From IMG/VR virus record IMGVR_UViG_3300036822_000019, positions 1 through 41,924 of that record: a stretch of DNA of 41,924 nucleotides. The stretch is one strand, 5' to 3'. Made by a program: the position numbers and the translations under genes. The notes beneath the pieces are model-generated. The model had not been told where the DNA came from. It made no database searches and worked only from the letters and a program-made list of their open reading frames with translations. This stretch comes from a virus. Shown here one piece after another: positions 14,252 to 23,590 of this stretch. The stretch's first letter is position 1. Every line of letters starts with the position of its first letter.

Positions 14252-15172
14252 TTACGAGCGCGGAACCTTCAGCGCGTCCCACTGCCTAGCGCCCGGCCAC
14301 CCGTCACAGTACGCGGGAGCGTCGCCTAGCTTTCGCTGCCACTTCTTGAAGCTCTCGCGGTCGGCGTTGGTCCACTGCGAACCGGGGCCGGACGAGTAGG
14401 CCGAACACCCCTCGGCAACAAGGCGCTTGCCCATGGCGGTGACGATCGGGGAGTTGGGGTTGCCCTTGAACCACGCAGCACCCGGGAACGGCTGGTAACC
14501 GGCAGGCTTACGGGTCTTGAGCACCTGGCCCGGGGTGATGACGTACGGCGCCTTGATGCCGTTTAGATCGGCAAGGGTCTGCCACGGAATGCCAAGCTTG
14601 GCACCGATGCCGGACAGCGTGTCACCGGACTTCACGGTGTACGTGTCGCCGCTCGAACTACCGCCCCCGCTAGTCGAGTTGCCCCCACCCGCGCGCTTCA
14701 CGATTTCGGCAAGCTGAGCAACGATCTTCGAACCGGGGCAAGACGTGTGCCCGCCCCACGCCGATCCGCCCATGGCGTGGTACCCGAGGCCGCGCCCGTT
14801 GGGGTCGCTGGTTAGCTGTAGCGGCACGCCGTACACCTCATGGGCCCAACGCAGCACATCGGCACAGCGGTTGATCTGCGCATCGGTCAGCGCGTCGCCC
14901 CCGCGTCCCTCGTTCTCGATGGACAGCCACGTACGGTTGCCCCCTGCCTGTGCCCACGCCCGGTTAGCAGTGTCAACCCACTGGTACAGCGTGCCGTCTC
15001 GGCCGGTTCCGAAGTGGCTCGAAGCCTGCGCCGACTTGTTGCGGAACCAAGAGTCAGTACCGGCTAGCGTGCCGTCCATGATGTGGATCACGACGCCATG
15101 CACGGAGTCCTGACCACCGGCGGTGAAGTTGTCGGGGATGGGGCGCCAAATAGCGCCACTGAAACGGGACAT
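14252..15172 (-). CDS. Endolysin: amidase, LysM and C-terminal binding domain
   Basis: 306 aa. Residues 1-155 form an Amidase_2-type N-acetylmuramoyl-L-alanine amidase with H30, E86, H142 and C145 as likely zinc/catalytic residues. A Gly/Ser linker (GGGNSTSGGGSSSG) leads to a LysM domain at about 178-219 (YTVKSGDTLSGIGAKLGIPW). The C-terminal 75 residues (WTNADRESFKKWQRKLG ... GWPGARQWDALKVP) resemble a peptidoglycan-binding domain seen in actinophage lysins. There is no signal peptide, so release depends on a holin. It lies just downstream of the tail fibre gene and its terminator. Confidence 0.93.
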   Translation of the reverse strand: MSRFSGAIWRPIPDNFTAGGQDSVHGVVIHIMDGTLAGTDSWFRNKSAQASSHFGTGRDGTLYQWVDTANRAWAQAGGNRTWLSIENEGRGGDALTDAQINRCADVLRWAHEVYGVPLQLTSDPNGRGLGYHAMGGSAWGGHTSCPGSKIVAQLAEIVKRAGGGNSTSGGGSSSGDTYTVKSGDTLSGIGAKLGIPWQTLADLNGIKAPYVITPGQVLKTRKPAGYQPFPGAAWFKGNPNSPIVTAMGKRLVAEGCSAYSSGPGSQWTNADRESFKKWQRKLGDAPAYCDGWPGARQWDALKVPRS

Positions 15173-15191
15173 GCTCTGTTTCCTCTCATAC

Positions 15192-15223
15192 GAAAGCCCC
15201 GCCCGGAATCGCCGGACGGGGCG
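15192..15223 (-). terminator. Intrinsic terminator after tail fibre gene
   Basis: CGCCCCGTCCGGCG and CCGGGCGGGGC form the stem, followed by TTTCG on the minus strand, directly after palindrome copy 7. Confidence 0.75.
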
Positions 15224-15224
15224 T

Positions 15225-15246
15225 CACCTACTCACGTGAGTAGGTG
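15225..15246. repeat. 22-bp dispersed palindrome, copy 7
   Basis: Perfect copy placed only 2 bp after the tail fibre TAA and immediately before the terminator, so it cannot be a simple promoter operator for the next gene. Confidence 0.9.
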
Positions 15247-15248
15247 GG

Positions 15249-17450
15249 TTACGTCATGGCAAGCGCCATAACCGGGACGTCGTGATCAATCAGCGCGGTA
15301 GATGCACCCTGATTGACGGTGCTCGGCATGGTCGTCTGCGATTCCATGTACCACGAACGCGCGAACGTCTTACCAAGAAAGAAGTTCCCCATAGCGAAAC
15401 CGTCGTTGGCAATGTGGGTGTACGCGAAGTCAGCCGTACCACCGGCCGTCATGACCCACGCACCCCAGTACCGGCCCGGTTGTAGCGTCGGCGACGTGCT
15501 GAGCTTCACCGGGACGGCACCGAAGTGGTTAGACGTCATTTGCGGCGGGCTACCGGCAAGCTGCCCCGCCCCGGTCGGGTTCGTCGCTGCGGAAGTCGCC
15601 ACGCGCGTGCCGTCTTCACGGAAGATGCCCACCATGACCCGCACCGCCGCAACACCACCGTAGCCACGCGCGAACATGACCACACTATTTACCGGCGTCG
15701 GCTCCGTGATGTTGAAGCCGCTTAGGTACAGGCGCGAAAGCTTGGTGTACTTCGTGTTCGTTGCGTTGTAGCCAATGAGCCCAGCAGGATCAACCGACCA
15801 TGCGGCGAAACCCAACGCGTCCGGGGTCCAAGAGTTCTTAGCCCCGCCACCGCTGATAGCCGGAAGCTGAGCGGTCGGAACCTTGCCCGTACCGTCTAGC
15901 GTGGCAACCCCGTTCGCAACACCGCGAGTTGCAACGTCGACGTACAGCGAAGACAAGCTAGGCAGGTTGGCAGTCGGCACCTTCGCGAACTGGTTAAGCG
16001 GCGCAACACCGTTCGCAACGTTCACGTCGGCCGTGGTCAACGTCCCGTCCGGCACGCCGCCCAACTCGACAGCATCGCCAGTCGTGTTGAGTAGCTTTAG
16101 CTTGCCGTCCTCGGAGTACAGAACCGCGCCGTTGGTCGGGTTGGTGGTCGGCACAGTGGCCGCGTTCTTGAACCCAAGCACGAACTTGCCGCCGCCGAAC
16201 GGGGTTGCCGTGTCGCCGATGCCGACGTTGTAGAACGTGGCGCGCGTACTGTTGCTGTACGGGTGACCCTCGGCCGTGATCCGAAAGTAGGTAGCCGGAT
16301 CGGTGCTCCCGTACACCGTGAGCCCGTGCCCCGTGGCAGGGGTGATTGTGCCGCCCGTGGTGGACAGCGCGCCGACGTCACCGGCCGCTAGCGCCACGTT
16401 GCCCGTGCCGTCCGGCTGTACGGCGTTCACAGCGGTTACGGTGCCCGCTCCGGTGCCATCCTTGCCGGGCTCGCCCTGGGGCCCCTGGGGGCCCGTTGCG
16501 CCGGTTGCACCCTTGGCGCCGGTTGCACCAGCGGGACCGGTCGCGCCGACGTCGCCCTTATCGCCCTTGACACCCTGAGCGCCGGTAAGCCCGATCGGGC
16601 CCTTGATGCTGCCCTTGACCGTCCACCCGGCCCCGGTGACGTACTGATACAGGTTGCCGGTGTCGGTGCGAATGGCAAAGTCACCTTCAACGCCGACACC
16701 CTGAGACTCAGTACCGGTCGCGAACGCGTACACCTGCGATCCGGGTACACCCTTGGGGCCCTTTAGGTTGCCCTTTACAGTGCCCCACCCGGTCGCGTCG
16801 CGCTGGTAAAAGTCGCCGTTGTCCGACCGAATCAATAGGTCCCCGGGCTTAGTGGCGGTGCTCGCCGTCGACCCGGTGTTTACGTAGATCTTCGAGCCGC
16901 GAACTTCGCCAGTCTGAAGTACCCACGTGCCGTCAACATTCATGTACACCGTGACGCGGGTGTCAGACACGCTCAGGAATGCGGCAGTTACTTCGGTGCG
17001 AACGTACATGTCACCGTGACGCCCGAGACCCACCGGCGGAACAGCGGCACCCTGATAGATCCGATTGCCCTCAACGCCAACGTAGTTGGGGGTTCCGGGG
17101 TTGGTCGGCGCAAGCTTGTCTAGCCACGGGTCCTTAAGCGCCTGCGGAAGCTTGATCGCGTACGGCTTGCGATCCCGCATCCCCTGTAGCTTCTCGGTGA
17201 TCCAGTACGCCCAATCGGACGGGTTGCTACCCGCAACGTCCGTAGCCGGGAGCGTGGCGGTAAACCCGCCCTCGGCGTCAAGCGGGATCACAACCGGGCC
17301 GGTAACAAATGCCTGTGCCTCGGGGAACGTAAGCGGCGTAGGGGCGAGGATTTCCACCCAACCCCGCAGCGGACGGCCGTCCGGTCCTAGGTACTTAGCG
17401 TGAAGCGTGACCGCCGGGACCGACGCGGGCAGATTGAACAGTGTTGCCAT
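15249..17450 (-). CDS. Tail fibre / receptor-binding protein with collagen-like repeats
   Basis: 733 aa. The N-terminal 280 residues bear repeated GDLLIRSDNGDFYQR-type units, typical of actinophage fibre proteins. A collagen-like Gly-X-Y stretch covers about residues 282-333 (GPIGLTGAQGVKGDKGDVGA and onward). After it are repeats around ATRGVANGVATLDGTGKVPT, then a C-terminal beta-rich domain that probably binds the host surface. The ATG overlaps the preceding TAA (TAATG). As last gene of the tail block it probably forms trimeric fibres or the baseplate tip. Confidence 0.85.
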   Translation of the reverse strand: MATLFNLPASVPAVTLHAKYLGPDGRPLRGWVEILAPTPLTFPEAQAFVTGPVVIPLDAEGGFTATLPATDVAGSNPSDWAYWITEKLQGMRDRKPYAIKLPQALKDPWLDKLAPTNPGTPNYVGVEGNRIYQGAAVPPVGLGRHGDMYVRTEVTAAFLSVSDTRVTVYMNVDGTWVLQTGEVRGSKIYVNTGSTASTATKPGDLLIRSDNGDFYQRDATGWGTVKGNLKGPKGVPGSQVYAFATGTESQGVGVEGDFAIRTDTGNLYQYVTGAGWTVKGSIKGPIGLTGAQGVKGDKGDVGATGPAGATGAKGATGATGPQGPQGEPGKDGTGAGTVTAVNAVQPDGTGNVALAAGDVGALSTTGGTITPATGHGLTVYGSTDPATYFRITAEGHPYSNSTRATFYNVGIGDTATPFGGGKFVLGFKNAATVPTTNPTNGAVLYSEDGKLKLLNTTGDAVELGGVPDGTLTTADVNVANGVAPLNQFAKVPTANLPSLSSLYVDVATRGVANGVATLDGTGKVPTAQLPAISGGGAKNSWTPDALGFAAWSVDPAGLIGYNATNTKYTKLSRLYLSGFNITEPTPVNSVVMFARGYGGVAAVRVMVGIFREDGTRVATSAATNPTGAGQLAGSPPQMTSNHFGAVPVKLSTSPTLQPGRYWGAWVMTAGGTADFAYTHIANDGFAMGNFFLGKTFARSWYMESQTTMPSTVNQGASTALIDHDVPVMALAMT

Positions 17451-17716
17451 TACTCCCCCTCACCACCAAGGAACGTCCCCGGGTGATCCGTGCCTATCAG
17501 GTTGCGTAGTTCTGCGTTCTCAGCGCGTAGGGCCCGGACTTCGGCGGTTAGTTCCGCCACCTGTTCGGCTAGCCGATTCGCGCGTTCCTTTTGCCCCTCG
17601 GCCTCTTCCCGCCACGTATCCGTAAGTCCACGCTTGAACTTTTGCAGCGCAAATGCGGCGTACACGAGAACGGGGACGATGATTTCTAGCCCTGCCGGGA
17701 TAGTCGAAAAGCTCAT
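17450..17716 (-). CDS. Membrane-anchored coiled-coil protein, 88 aa
   Basis: One N-terminal hydrophobic helix (GLEIIVPVLVYAAFALQKF) is followed by a long coiled coil (RANRLAEQVAELTAEVRALR). It lies between two minor tail genes with overlapping start and stop codons, so it belongs to the structural operon. It could be a tail-associated membrane protein or an early lysis factor. No family recognised. Confidence 0.7.
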   Translation of the reverse strand: MSFSTIPAGLEIIVPVLVYAAFALQKFKRGLTDTWREEAEGQKERANRLAEQVAELTAEVRALRAENAELRNLIGTDHPGTFLGGEGE

Positions 17717-18603
17717 ATGTATCGCTCATTAATCACAGTGCTTGCGGGGCGAATCATCTTCCCCCCGGCATCAACGTATGCGCGCCACTTACCGGCGGGT
17801 GTGGCGTCGGGTGCGCGGTCCTCGGGGAGTCCGGCGCAATATTCCATGGAACTGACCTTGTAAAGCTGCGGCGAGCCGTACCAATCGCCTTGCGGGTCAA
17901 CGATGGACCATCCATACGGCGGAACACCGCCCTTAGCGTTCTTGTCCCACATGTCGAAAAACCAGTTATTGCCAGGGCCTACGCCGTTGGAACCGTTGCC
18001 AAACTGCCAGTTGCCAACCGTGTAATCGGTCCCGTGGTTGCCGTCCATGTAATGGGTGAAAACTCGTCGGCGGTCGTCAATTGGGCTCTGTACCGCGTAA
18101 CGGTGCTGTAGCTCAAGGGTGTAAACGGCGTTATCCGTACCCTGGCCGTAGTCCCATCCGTACTGTAGGCCGTGCAGCCACCGGACAGACACGGCATGCA
18201 GCGTGTATCGATTCGGCGCGTTCTTGGGCATCCCCGTGAACTTCCAAGCATCGGTACAAGTAACAATGGTCTTCTGTGGGCGGTCAGTCGCCTGATAGTG
18301 CCGGAATGTCGCTAGCCGGAACTCACCCTCAAGAACAGCGGGCATCATGTTTTCAAACGAGAACCGGCACTCAACCCGGTCGTACTTGAGCCCGGTCACG
18401 TTGGAAACAGCGCAAGAATTCCATACGTTCTGCTGTACGCCAACGATGTTCATCGGCTCACGCTTGATTACGGATGCCTCGGTTGCCGGGTACCGGTCGT
18501 AAATGGTCTGCGGTACCGGCTTGCGCTCTAGCGACTCTAGGCGACTCTGTAGCCTGCGGATTTCAGAAACTAGGTCCGGCTCGGTGGTTCCTGGACGTGC
18601 CAT
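17713..18603 (-). CDS. Minor tail protein, 296 aa
   Basis: Begins with a short coiled coil (LVSEIRRLQSRLESLERKPV), followed by an aromatic-rich beta domain (FRHYQATDRPQKTIVTCTDA, HYMDGNHGTDYTVGNWQFG). No enzymatic motif seen. The gene overlaps its neighbours at both ends (TAATG upstream, ATGA downstream). Position after the Gp37-like protein and before the fibre suggests a baseplate or fibre-attachment component. Confidence 0.7.
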   Translation of the reverse strand: MARPGTTEPDLVSEIRRLQSRLESLERKPVPQTIYDRYPATEASVIKREPMNIVGVQQNVWNSCAVSNVTGLKYDRVECRFSFENMMPAVLEGEFRLATFRHYQATDRPQKTIVTCTDAWKFTGMPKNAPNRYTLHAVSVRWLHGLQYGWDYGQGTDNAVYTLELQHRYAVQSPIDDRRRVFTHYMDGNHGTDYTVGNWQFGNGSNGVGPGNNWFFDMWDKNAKGGVPPYGWSIVDPQGDWYGSPQLYKVSSMEYCAGLPEDRAPDATPAGKWRAYVDAGGKMIRPASTVINERYI

Positions 18604-19727
18604 TAGTTCGCCGTCTCCTTGAATAGGTCAGTCTGTACGAGTGACAGAGAAAGCCGGTCCGAGCCGTCCGAGGCCACGGAAACCGAGGATTGCGTAATGA
18701 CGTAGTCCTCACCGATCAGGTTCAGAAATCCGTCATCAGTCGTGACGCCGACGCTTGCGCCCGGCTTGAGAGACAGCGGCGAGAACAGACCCGGGTACGT
18801 GTTCGCCTGCGGGAGCATCACCGGGATAGAGCCGAAGCTAAGCGCCGACCGGCACTTATATTTCAGGGTCGTTCCCTCCTTAACGCTGGTCTCGTTAAGG
18901 ATTTGGTTTACCTGCGGAATCTTGGCAAGTAGTGCGTTGTTGGTGTCGGTCGCGTACGGGGTGACACTCGCCGTGCCGTCCGTCGCACCGACAGCAAATG
19001 CAGTCGTGACTAGGCCGGTGCCGTCAATCGAGATATCCGGAAATTCGCAGTTCACGCCCTGGTGCAGACTTACGCCACTGTCATACGGGTGACGGTTGAG
19101 CGTGTTGTAAACGCGATTACCGATAGCCGTACCTTGCGTCACCCAATACGGCTCGAAGTACAGGAAGAACCCCCCGCCCTCTTTGCCGGTAACTAGGTCC
19201 TTTGACGTAATGTCGTCGGCAAGATCAGCGAAGATCTCAGCTACCGGCTTGAACTCATACGGGTTCCAAACACGGTCGCGGACCATGTTGGTTGCGACTA
19301 GCCCCGATGTATCGGTCTTGATGCCGTTAGCTGCACTCGTGATCAGATAGCGGATCATGAATGCCTGTTCCATGTTCGGCAGATTCATTGCCGTTGCGCC
19401 GCCCGCATGGCGGTAGCGGTAGTAGGACAGATAGTCACCCGCGCTGATCTGAATTACGCGCCTGGATAGGTCGAGTTTGTATGTCCACAAGAGGCCACCC
19501 CATACGAGTTGTCCGTCTCGCTCGATGGCAATACCCGTACGCACGGGGAATAGGTCATCAGGGGTTAGTTCCTTACCGTCACGCTTCGGTGCGCCGATCG
19601 GAATCTCTACGGTGGCGGAGCCTGCCTCATCCATGGTGAAGCTGTAGCTAAGTCCCGAGAACGGGATTTCAGCGTAAACAGCCTGCGTCAGCATGTTGTA
19701 AAGGTACACACGGTAAGTAGCCATCAT
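18603..19727 (-). CDS. Minor tail protein, Siphovirus Gp37-like
   Basis: About 374 aa, opening MATYRVYLYNMLTQAVYAEI with FSGLSYSFTMDEAGSATVEI, the pattern of the ReqiPepy6 Gp37-like family. It corresponds in position to tail-associated baseplate hub proteins. I prefer the ATG at 19727, or its neighbour at 19724, which overlaps the Dit TGA; the frame can also open at a GTG at 19733. It is expected to sit at the tail tip next to Dit. Confidence 0.8.
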   Translation of the reverse strand: MMATYRVYLYNMLTQAVYAEIPFSGLSYSFTMDEAGSATVEIPIGAPKRDGKELTPDDLFPVRTGIAIERDGQLVWGGLLWTYKLDLSRRVIQISAGDYLSYYRYRHAGGATAMNLPNMEQAFMIRYLITSAANGIKTDTSGLVATNMVRDRVWNPYEFKPVAEIFADLADDITSKDLVTGKEGGGFFLYFEPYWVTQGTAIGNRVYNTLNRHPYDSGVSLHQGVNCEFPDISIDGTGLVTTAFAVGATDGTASVTPYATDTNNALLAKIPQVNQILNETSVKEGTTLKYKCRSALSFGSIPVMLPQANTYPGLFSPLSLKPGASVGVTTDDGFLNLIGEDYVITQSSVSVASDGSDRLSLSLVQTDLFKETAN

Positions 19728-20440
19728 GCCCACATATCCCGGAACGTGAACAGCGCCGACGCGTTCGCGTTCGTGCCACTTTCCGAAAGGGTTAGGTACC
19801 GATTACCGGGAAGGTAGTTCGGCCCGTCAACGGTGAACGTGCCGGTACGGGTGACGGAGAACGTAGACTTTCCCGTTTCGGCGTTCAGAATCTTTGGGTT
19901 GGTCACGGTGGTAAACGCAATACTTGGCTTTGCCACCTGTGAGCCATCAATGGGGACGAGTGTTGGAACGTCCTTTCGCAGCGTTACCGCCGTCTCCTCG
20001 GTCGCGTAAACGAATGGGTCGGTTGCGAATAGCTCGACCTCAAACGCGCAGTACCGGGCCGCGAAAGACGCGTCAAGCGGATTGGATCGTTTGCGTGTAC
20101 GTGCGTTTACGTAGGCTTCCCGCCCGTTGCATAGTCCCGGCATCTTGAACGTAAACGGAGACTCGCCGTTGACAGCGGGAGAGAACGCGCGATAGATCAT
20201 GTTCACTGCCGAACTGAACTCGTCGTCAGTGTCCGCGTGAACCTCTAGAGAGAGGCTGATAGAACGACCGCCCATGTAGTCGTTACCGGCCCAATACCCG
20301 TCGCGCTGAATCAGCGTTACGTCATTGGTGCGAATTTCAGGCATGGACATAACGTCAAGGTTCCTGAACGTCACGGCGGGGAAAGTTTCGGGGTCACCGA
20401 TGGTGAGCGGCCCGTATGAAAGTGACCAGTCGTTTAGCAA
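19724..20440 (-). CDS. Distal tail protein (Dit-like), 238 aa
   Basis: Follows the tape measure gene, as distal tail proteins do. N-terminal SLSYGPLTIGDPETFPAVTF and the GGRSISLSLEVHADTDDEF segment fit the Dit/phage tail domain family. The start is a TTG preceded by AAAGGTGC. It probably forms the hexameric ring that joins the tail tube to the baseplate. A hairpin and palindrome separate it from the tape measure gene. Confidence 0.75.
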   Translation of the reverse strand: MLNDWSLSYGPLTIGDPETFPAVTFRNLDVMSMPEIRTNDVTLIQRDGYWAGNDYMGGRSISLSLEVHADTDDEFSSAVNMIYRAFSPAVNGESPFTFKMPGLCNGREAYVNARTRKRSNPLDASFAARYCAFEVELFATDPFVYATEETAVTLRKDVPTLVPIDGSQVAKPSIAFTTVTNPKILNAETGKSTFSVTRTGTFTVDGPNYLPGNRYLTLSESGTNANASALFTFRDMWA

Positions 20441-20459
20441 GGCTGCACCTTTGCGGGTA

Positions 20460-20501
20460 GGGGCCGGACCGGGGGCAGTGTGTACCCCCGGCCCGGCTAG
20501 G
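20460..20501 (-). terminator. G/C-rich hairpin
   Basis: CCGGGCCGGGGG pairs with CCCCCGGTCCGG around TACACACTG between the tape measure and Dit genes. No U tract follows, so it is an attenuator at most. Confidence 0.5.
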
Positions 20502-20508
20502 GGCGGAC

Positions 20509-20530
20509 CACCTACTCACGCGAGTAGGTG
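20509..20530. repeat. 22-bp dispersed palindrome, copy 8
   Basis: CACCTACTCAC then GCGAGTAGGTG, one base after the tape measure TAG and upstream of the hairpin at 20460-20501, repeating the stop-palindrome-hairpin order seen at 15.2 kb. Confidence 0.9.
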
Positions 20531-20531
20531 C

Positions 20532-23159
20532 CTAGCGGCCCGCCGTACGCAGCACCCAAGCAAGCTCACGGCCAATCTCGGCAGGGTTGGCGTTCGTCTG
20601 CGCGTTGACCGTCACGTGTGGCGTGGTGGTCGGCGTAGCCTGTGCAGGCTCGGGGCGACGCTCGGCGGCAAGATTCAGTGCCGGAACCTTGAGGCTCGGT
20701 AGCTGAGCACTGCGGGAAAGCGGCGCAATCGGTGCGGCCCAATCATCAGCGAATGCGGCAATGCCCGGCATGGAAGGCGTCGGAACTAGGTTCCGCATCA
20801 CCTTTGCGATTGCCGGGGCGCCCATCTTCACGCCCTCAACAACACCGGCAGGGATGAACTTACCGATCTTGTCTCGCATCAAGCGCGACGGCGAGTGAAT
20901 GCCGAGAGCCTTAGCAATCGGCCCCGGGATCATGTCCGCTGCCCAACCCATGAGGGTTGACCGTAGCCATGCACCCATCGACTTAATGCCGTTCCAAAGG
21001 CCGCGAATTAGATCCTGGCCCTTGTTGTACAGCATCGAACCGAAGTTGCCGAAGAAACCAACAATCTGCCCCGGTAGGCCACGGACGTAAGCCAGCATGG
21101 AACCAGCGACACGCATAGTCCCGCTCTTGATGCTGTCCCAATGCTTGATGATCAAGCCGGGCAACGTCCAGTTAAGGAAGAACGAAACGATGCGGCCCGG
21201 AATGCCCTTGATGAAATCAAGTAGCCCGTTCCATGCGATCTGTGCAACCGAACTGATCGCATCCCATGCAATGGAAAGCAAGTTCTCTAGGTACGTCAGA
21301 GCACCCGAGATAATCCCGCCGATGGCATCCCAGACAGACGAAATAATCATCTTGATGCCGTCCCACGCCCCGGACCAATCACCGGTGATGATTGACGTTA
21401 CGGTCTTGATGACGCCCTGAATAACGCCGAGCGCGCCGATTACAACGCTACTGACTATCTCCCAAGCACCCTGCACCATGCCGATGATGTTGTCTCCCCA
21501 GCGATTCCAAATCGCCATTACGAGATCAACCCACATGGTGACGTAATCCACGATCAGCCCAAGAACAGACTTGAACGTGTCGCCCAGCGCGGTAAGGATC
21601 GGCTGTACCTTTGCCCACATGTCGCCAGACGAACCAATGATCTGATCAAACACGCGCTTGACAGCATCAAACACCGGCTGTAGTGCAACCATGACCGTGT
21701 CAAAGGCAACCTTGAGTGCGGCAAATGCCTTGTCTACCGCTTCGCGGAATGGCTGGCAGTGCTTGTACGCCTCATAGAACGCCACGCCTAGCGCAACAAT
21801 CGCCAGGACAACGAGCGTAACCGGGTTCGTCAGAAACGCTGTGTTAAGCCCCAGCATCGCGGTCTTTACTGCTGTGATTGCCGGGCCTATCTTGCTCATC
21901 CACCCGAACAGCGCGCCGCCGACCTTGAGGACCGGGCCGATAGCCGCAACCACCGCGCCAAACGCGAACGCCCATTTCATGATTTCAGGGTTCGTCTCGG
22001 TCATCTTGCGGACAACCTTTGTGACAGCGCCGAGAATCTGCGTGAACGCGTCCAGTACGCCACTCTCTGAAATGGCGATAGACAGACCCTCAAGGGCGGA
22101 CGTGAACCCCTGCATTCCCGCCTTAGCGGTTGTGCCCATGTCCTTAGCGAATCGGTCCGTTGTACCGGCCGCGCCCTCAATGTCCTTAGTCAGCTTCCGC
22201 ATAGCGTCGGAACCCTGCTCGGACAGGGCCGACATTGCGCGCCCGCCCTCGGTGCCGAAGATGCGTAGAAACTGTTCGTTGGTCATGCCGGACTTACCGA
22301 CCTGATCAATGATGTCCGGCAGGGGCTTTAGCTTGCCGTCAGCCGTCTGGAAAGAGAGCCCTAGAGCATCCATTTCCTTCTGTGCCATCCGGCTAGGCTT
22401 CATCATGGATCGCAGTGCGGCACCGACGGCCGTACCACCCATGGAACCCTGCATACCGGCGTTACCCATAAGGGTGAATGCCGACGCCGTTTCCTCTACG
22501 GAGAGACCGGCCATTTTGGCCATGCTTCCGCCGTACTTGAACGACTCGCCGAGCCCCTGAACGTCAACGTTACCCATCTGCGAAGCCTTAGTAAGAAGGT
22601 CAGTCGCGCGGGTCGCCTCGGTGGCCTTTAGGCCGAATCCGGTCATGATGTTAGAGACGATGTTCGCTGTATCGCCTAGGTCCATATTCGCGGCAGCGGC
22701 ACCGTTCAGAACGGCGGGCATTGCAGCGTAAATTTCCTTGGGCTTGAACCCCGCCATTGCGAGGTATTCCATGCCCTGTGCTGCCTGTGTTGCACTGAAC
22801 TGCGTTGACGCGCCTAGGTCCTTAGCCTGCTTCTTCATTGTCTCGAAGTCGCCGCCGGTCGCCTGCGAGATGTTCTTTACGCGCCCCATCTGGTACTCAA
22901 AGTCAGAGCCCATTTTGATGATGGCGGCACCGGCACCAACGAGCGGGAGCGTTAGGTTTCGACTCATGGTCGACCCAACTTCGCTCATCTTCGAGCCCAT
23001 GGAGCCCATGCGCTGACTCATGCTCTGCGTAATCGTCGCACCGGCCTGCTGTCCGGCCTGCCGCGCCGCGCGCTGGACGTCGCTTAGTAGCTTGTCAGCG
23101 CGCGCCTGTAGCTCGATGTACGCGGCCCCTGCCCGCATAGCGTTCGCCGTGCCGGACAT
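20532..23159 (-). CDS. Tail tape measure protein
   Basis: About 875 aa. The N-terminal third shows the TP901-type core (AAQGMEYLAMAGFKPKEIYA ... NAGMQGSMGGTAVGAALRSM). Two or more hydrophobic segments follow in the middle (FAFGAVVAAIGPVLKVGGAL; NPVTLVVLAIVALGVAFYEA), then tryptophan-rich repeats (IWNRWGDNIIGMVQGAWEIV). The length would specify a tail of roughly 130 nm by the usual rule of about 0.15 nm per residue. The ATG at 23159 follows AAAAGGGGG; a GTG two codons earlier is possible. Confidence 0.93.
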   Translation of the reverse strand: MSGTANAMRAGAAYIELQARADKLLSDVQRAARQAGQQAGATITQSMSQRMGSMGSKMSEVGSTMSRNLTLPLVGAGAAIIKMGSDFEYQMGRVKNISQATGGDFETMKKQAKDLGASTQFSATQAAQGMEYLAMAGFKPKEIYAAMPAVLNGAAAANMDLGDTANIVSNIMTGFGLKATEATRATDLLTKASQMGNVDVQGLGESFKYGGSMAKMAGLSVEETASAFTLMGNAGMQGSMGGTAVGAALRSMMKPSRMAQKEMDALGLSFQTADGKLKPLPDIIDQVGKSGMTNEQFLRIFGTEGGRAMSALSEQGSDAMRKLTKDIEGAAGTTDRFAKDMGTTAKAGMQGFTSALEGLSIAISESGVLDAFTQILGAVTKVVRKMTETNPEIMKWAFAFGAVVAAIGPVLKVGGALFGWMSKIGPAITAVKTAMLGLNTAFLTNPVTLVVLAIVALGVAFYEAYKHCQPFREAVDKAFAALKVAFDTVMVALQPVFDAVKRVFDQIIGSSGDMWAKVQPILTALGDTFKSVLGLIVDYVTMWVDLVMAIWNRWGDNIIGMVQGAWEIVSSVVIGALGVIQGVIKTVTSIITGDWSGAWDGIKMIISSVWDAIGGIISGALTYLENLLSIAWDAISSVAQIAWNGLLDFIKGIPGRIVSFFLNWTLPGLIIKHWDSIKSGTMRVAGSMLAYVRGLPGQIVGFFGNFGSMLYNKGQDLIRGLWNGIKSMGAWLRSTLMGWAADMIPGPIAKALGIHSPSRLMRDKIGKFIPAGVVEGVKMGAPAIAKVMRNLVPTPSMPGIAAFADDWAAPIAPLSRSAQLPSLKVPALNLAAERRPEPAQATPTTTPHVTVNAQTNANPAEIGRELAWVLRTAGR

Positions 23160-23171
23160 GGTCACCCCCTT

Positions 23172-23573
23172 TTAGGTCAGCTTCACCGGCTGACCCATTT
23201 TCTTAGCGAGCGACATAAGGCCACGGTCCCCGCCGCTCTTAGGCTTGGCGATTTCCACGCCCGGCCGCTCGATTGGCTTTGGTTCGGGAACGGGATTTTC
23301 CTTTACGCCCCCCAGCGATACGAGAGTTCCGCCGAGTAGGTAGGACACAACACCGAGACTGTCAATCACGCCCGCGAGTAGGTGACGTTCCGGGGTCCAT
23401 TGCGCCGTCTCGTTGCCGACAAGCGCGCGATATAGCGCGGACTCGTCAGGCATTCGGTCGAGTAGGACCCCCAACCGACGCCATGTCAGCCGGGGGCCCC
23501 CTAGATCGGCGATTAGGTCGAGACCCCAGAAACGCAGTAGGTCAGACTCAATGTCCGGCCCGTACTCGTCCAC
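23172..23573 (-). CDS. Tail assembly chaperone, downstream (T-like) frame
   Basis: 133-aa frame beginning VDEYGPDIESDLLRFWGLDL. It has no good independent ribosome binding site. It joins in the -1 frame to the upstream chaperone at a GGGGGAA slippery site, giving a continuous LGGITALAEFVDEYG junction. The fused protein (23890 to 23172) would act as the G-T chaperone that recruits tail tube subunits onto the tape measure protein; expression is expected only by frameshifting. Confidence 0.85.
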   Translation of the reverse strand: MDEYGPDIESDLLRFWGLDLIADLGGPRLTWRRLGVLLDRMPDESALYRALVGNETAQWTPERHLLAGVIDSLGVVSYLLGGTLVSLGGVKENPVPEPKPIERPGVEIAKPKSGGDRGLMSLAKKMGQPVKLT

Positions 23574-23590
23574 GAACTCAGCGAGCGCCG

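Noticed and set aside
23334-23385. Half-palindromes GAGTAGGT inside tail chaperone coding sequence
   Set aside because: Only short partial matches without the second half; expected by chance and by codon use.
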